Part shown: piece by piece, positions 11,898 to 13,907 of the stretch
Layout: each line of letters starts with the position of its first letter
How positions within the stretch are numbered: position 1 is the first letter of the stretch
From: Candidatus Hecatellales archaeon
GTDB lineage: Archaea > Thermoproteota > Bathyarchaeia > Hecatellales > Hecatellaceae
Assembly: GCA_003662305.1 (NCBI GenBank)
Contig: QMXU01000011.1
Location: forward strand, 1 to 13,907
DNA: 13,907 nt
Direction of reading: 5' to 3'
The notes under the pieces: model-generated
What the model was told of the DNA's origin: nothing
The model's database searches: none
The model's input: only the letters and a program-made list of their open reading frames with translations
Translations under genes and position numbers: made by a program

Positions 11898-13907
11898 ATG
11901 CCTCAGTATTTCACCCATCCGCTTGTTAAGCCTGAAACCTTAGAGTTCCGCCTCTACCAGGCGAAAATCCTTGCCACCTGCCTTAAAGGGAACACGCTGG
12001 TAGTGCTGCCTACGGGGCTGGGTAAAACCGTTATAGCCATGCTGGCTGCCGCTGAAAGGCTTAGGGCAAACCCGGAGGGAAAAGTGGTAGTTCTGGCTCC
12101 TACAAGGCCTCTAGCCCACCAGCACCACAGAAACTTCATGGAAGCCCTAAAGCTTCCAGCCGGAGACTTCACCCTCCTCACAGGCGAAACCCCGCCGGAG
12201 AAGCGTGGAAACCTTCAGGCCAGAATGGTTTTCACCACGCCTCAAGCCATGGAAAACGATGTTCTAGCTGGAAGGTTCAGGCTTGAAGACATGGTTTTAA
12301 TGGTTTTCGACGAGGCGCATAGGGCTGTTGGAAACCACCCCTACGTCTTCCTGGCTGAGCAGTATGTTAAACGTTCCAGCAGCCCGCTTATCCTAGCCCT
12401 AACAGCCTCGCCAGGCTCGACCAAGGAGCAGATTGAAGAGGTTAAACGCAACCTTTCCATAAGGTTCGTGGAGGCGCGGACAGACCTAAGCCCAGACGTT
12501 AAACCCTACGTTAAAGCGATGAAGGTTGAATGGGTTAAAGTTAAACTTGAAGGAGTCCCCCAGCAGGTCAGGCTTCTCCTCAGGGAATACCTAGACGAGA
12601 AAGTTAAGCTTCTTGAAGAGCGTAAACTCCTGCCTGGAGGAGGCAGAGCAAGCTACAAAGCCCTGACCGAAGCTGAAAGCCAGCTTAGAAGGATGCTGAC
12701 GGCTGAAGGGAGAAGCGTGGAAGTCTTAAAGCTGCTCTGCGAAGTTTTAAATGCTAAGAGGGTTAGGCAGGCCCTAGCCCTACTGGAAGGGCAGGGCTTA
12801 GAAGCCTTCCACGAGCATTTCTCCAGGCTGAAAGATAAGGCTTCCTCCCGGAGGCCTCCTACAAGCCTTAAAATGCTTTTCTCAGACGGGAGAATCGTTG
12901 AGGCTGTAAACCTTGCCCTTAAAGGGTTAAGCCGGGGGGTTAAACATCCTAAGCTTGAAAGGCTTCCCAGCGTTTTAAAGAGGCTTCTGGCTGAGGGTGC
13001 AAGGAGAATCATCGTTTTCACCAATTACAGGGGCACCGCCAGGCTTCTCGAGGAGGAGCTTGAGGGAGTTGAAGGAGTTAAGGCGGTAAGGCTTGTGGGG
13101 CATGCCAGCAGGGGGGAGGATAAAGGGTTAAGCCAGCGGAGGCAGGTTGAAGCCTTGGAAGCCTTCAGGGAGGGCGTATACAACGTGCTGGTGGCAACCC
13201 AGGTGGGTGAGGAGGGCTTGGACATTTCCGCTTCCGACGTGGTGGTCTTCTACGATAACGTTCCCAGCGCGGTTAGGTTTGTTCAGCGCCGGGGCAGGGT
13301 TGGCAGGAGGCAGCCTGGGAAGGTTGTAATTTTCATGGCTGAGGGAACCAGTGATGAAGCCTACTACTGGGCTGGAGTTCACAGGGAGAAGGCTATGAGG
13401 AAGGCTATAACCGAGCTTCAGCGGGGGGAGGATGTCTCCTCCAAGCAGGAAACCATCCATTCCTATCTTGAAGCTGGAAGGGCAGGCGGTGGAGAGGGGT
13501 TGAAGGTGCTGGTGGACTACCGGGAGGGGGGCAGCCAGGTGGTCAGGGAGCTTCTAAAGCTTGGGGTTAGCATCGAGCTTAGAAGCCTCCAGGTTGCCGA
13601 CTACGTGGTCTCCCAAGACCTGGCTGTGGAACGTAAGCGGATGGAGGATTTCGCTCGAAGCCTTATGGATGGAAGGCTTTTCAGCCAGGCTCGAAGCCTT
13701 GCTTCCACGTATCCCAGAGGACTCCTGCTGGTTGAGGGTGAGGAGGCTTCCACGGGAGTTCAGCCTCAAGCCCTGCTGGGCGCCATGTTAAGCCTCCTCT
13801 ACGACTTTAAGCTCCCGGTGGTATGGGTGAGAAATCCTGCTGACGCTGCCAGGGTAATCTTTCTTTTAGCCCGGAGGGAGCAGGCTGCTGGGAAGGTCTA
13901 CCCTGCC
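11898..13907 (+). CDS. hef: Hef-type helicase/nuclease (XPF/FANCM family), 3' end outside window
   Basis: Acts on stalled or forked replication structures. The 670 visible residues contain an SF2 DEAH helicase: Walker A PTGLGKT (38-44), DEAH (138-141), TASPG, an inserted helical domain (about 195-345), TQVGEEGLD (434-442) and QRRGRVGR (463-470). A linker of about 35 residues leads to an ERCC4 nuclease domain from about 537: VDYRE (539-543), then VADYVVSQDLAVERKRMED with the catalytic ERK at 578-580 and Asp584. So both activities look intact, unlike the helicase-less XPF of Crenarchaeota. The tandem helix-hairpin-helix that normally ends Hef would lie past base 13907. I chose ATG at 11898, with GGTAAGG eight bases upstream; TTG at 11877 would add seven residues. 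The position after polC links it to replication. Confidence 0.95.
   Translation, partial: MPQYFTHPLVKPETLEFRLYQAKILATCLKGNTLVVLPTGLGKTVIAMLAAAERLRANPEGKVVVLAPTRPLAHQHHRNFMEALKLPAGDFTLLTGETPPEKRGNLQARMVFTTPQAMENDVLAGRFRLEDMVLMVFDEAHRAVGNHPYVFLAEQYVKRSSSPLILALTASPGSTKEQIEEVKRNLSIRFVEARTDLSPDVKPYVKAMKVEWVKVKLEGVPQQVRLLLREYLDEKVKLLEERKLLPGGGRASYKALTEAESQLRRMLTAEGRSVEVLKLLCEVLNAKRVRQALALLEGQGLEAFHEHFSRLKDKASSRRPPTSLKMLFSDGRIVEAVNLALKGLSRGVKHPKLERLPSVLKRLLAEGARRIIVFTNYRGTARLLEEELEGVEGVKAVRLVGHASRGEDKGLSQRRQVEALEAFREGVYNVLVATQVGEEGLDISASDVVVFYDNVPSAVRFVQRRGRVGRRQPGKVVIFMAEGTSDEAYYWAGVHREKAMRKAITELQRGEDVSSKQETIHSYLEAGRAGGGEGLKVLVDYREGGSQVVRELLKLGVSIELRSLQVADYVVSQDLAVERKRMEDFARSLMDGRLFSQARSLASTYPRGLLLVEGEEASTGVQPQALLGAMLSLLYDFKLPVVWVRNPADAARVIFLLARREQAAGKVYPA

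Noticed and set aside
12653..13460. Several minus-strand open frames opposite hef
   Set aside because: The plus-strand frame is continuous from 11898 to the window edge and carries all helicase and nuclease motifs.

Overview
The window looks like part of an archaeal chromosome, roughly 50-55% G+C by eye, with 15 protein genes and almost no spare DNA. The archaeal assignment rests on the large subunit of DNA polymerase D (DP2), a Hef-type helicase/nuclease, A/V-type ATP synthase stalk subunits, a small Elf1-type zinc-ribbon transcription factor, archaeal TATA-like boxes and leaderless starts. PolD is absent from Crenarchaeota, and Elf1 homologues are, to my knowledge, mainly a feature of the TACK/Asgard side. 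The combination therefore suggests a TACK-type archaeon outside Crenarchaeota, for example a Bathyarchaeia- or Thaumarchaeota/Aigarchaeota-like lineage. That placement is inference. TTG is the commonest start codon here.

Layout. (1) 1-822, minus strand: peripheral-stalk subunits H and E of the A-type ATP synthase, overlapping by 4 bases; E runs off the left edge. (2) 878-2518, minus strand: a four-helix membrane protein followed by a membrane-anchored HtrA/DegP serine protease. (3) 2638-3950, plus strand, divergent from (2): an unrecognised 240-residue protein overlapping a membrane-anchored C39-like cysteine peptidase. Blocks 2 and 3 together look like an envelope proteolysis locus sharing a short divergent promoter region. 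(4) 3969-6462: a two-CBS-domain protein (minus), an unrecognised 168-residue protein (plus), thymidylate kinase (minus) and ammonia-type NAD synthetase (plus). The 168-residue gene and tmk share a palindromic CTAG stop. (5) 6475-8004, minus strand: a SIMPL-domain (DUF541) anchored envelope protein, then a winged-helix protein with two membrane helices, then about 180 bases that look like frameshifted coding debris. (6) 8173-13907, plus strand: elf1, polC (DP2) and hef, apparently one information-processing operon; hef runs off the right edge with both its helicase and its ERCC4 nuclease motifs intact.

The most interesting non-coding signal is a perfect 8-3-8 inverted repeat (8057-8075) with a third half-site 21 bases away, in the divergent region between the SIMPL gene and elf1. 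It abuts a TATA-like box for the SIMPL gene. The membrane-tethered winged-helix protein downstream of SIMPL is a natural candidate to bind it. I did not find CRISPR arrays, insertion sequences, tRNA or rRNA genes. No intergenic stretch exceeds about 200 bases.
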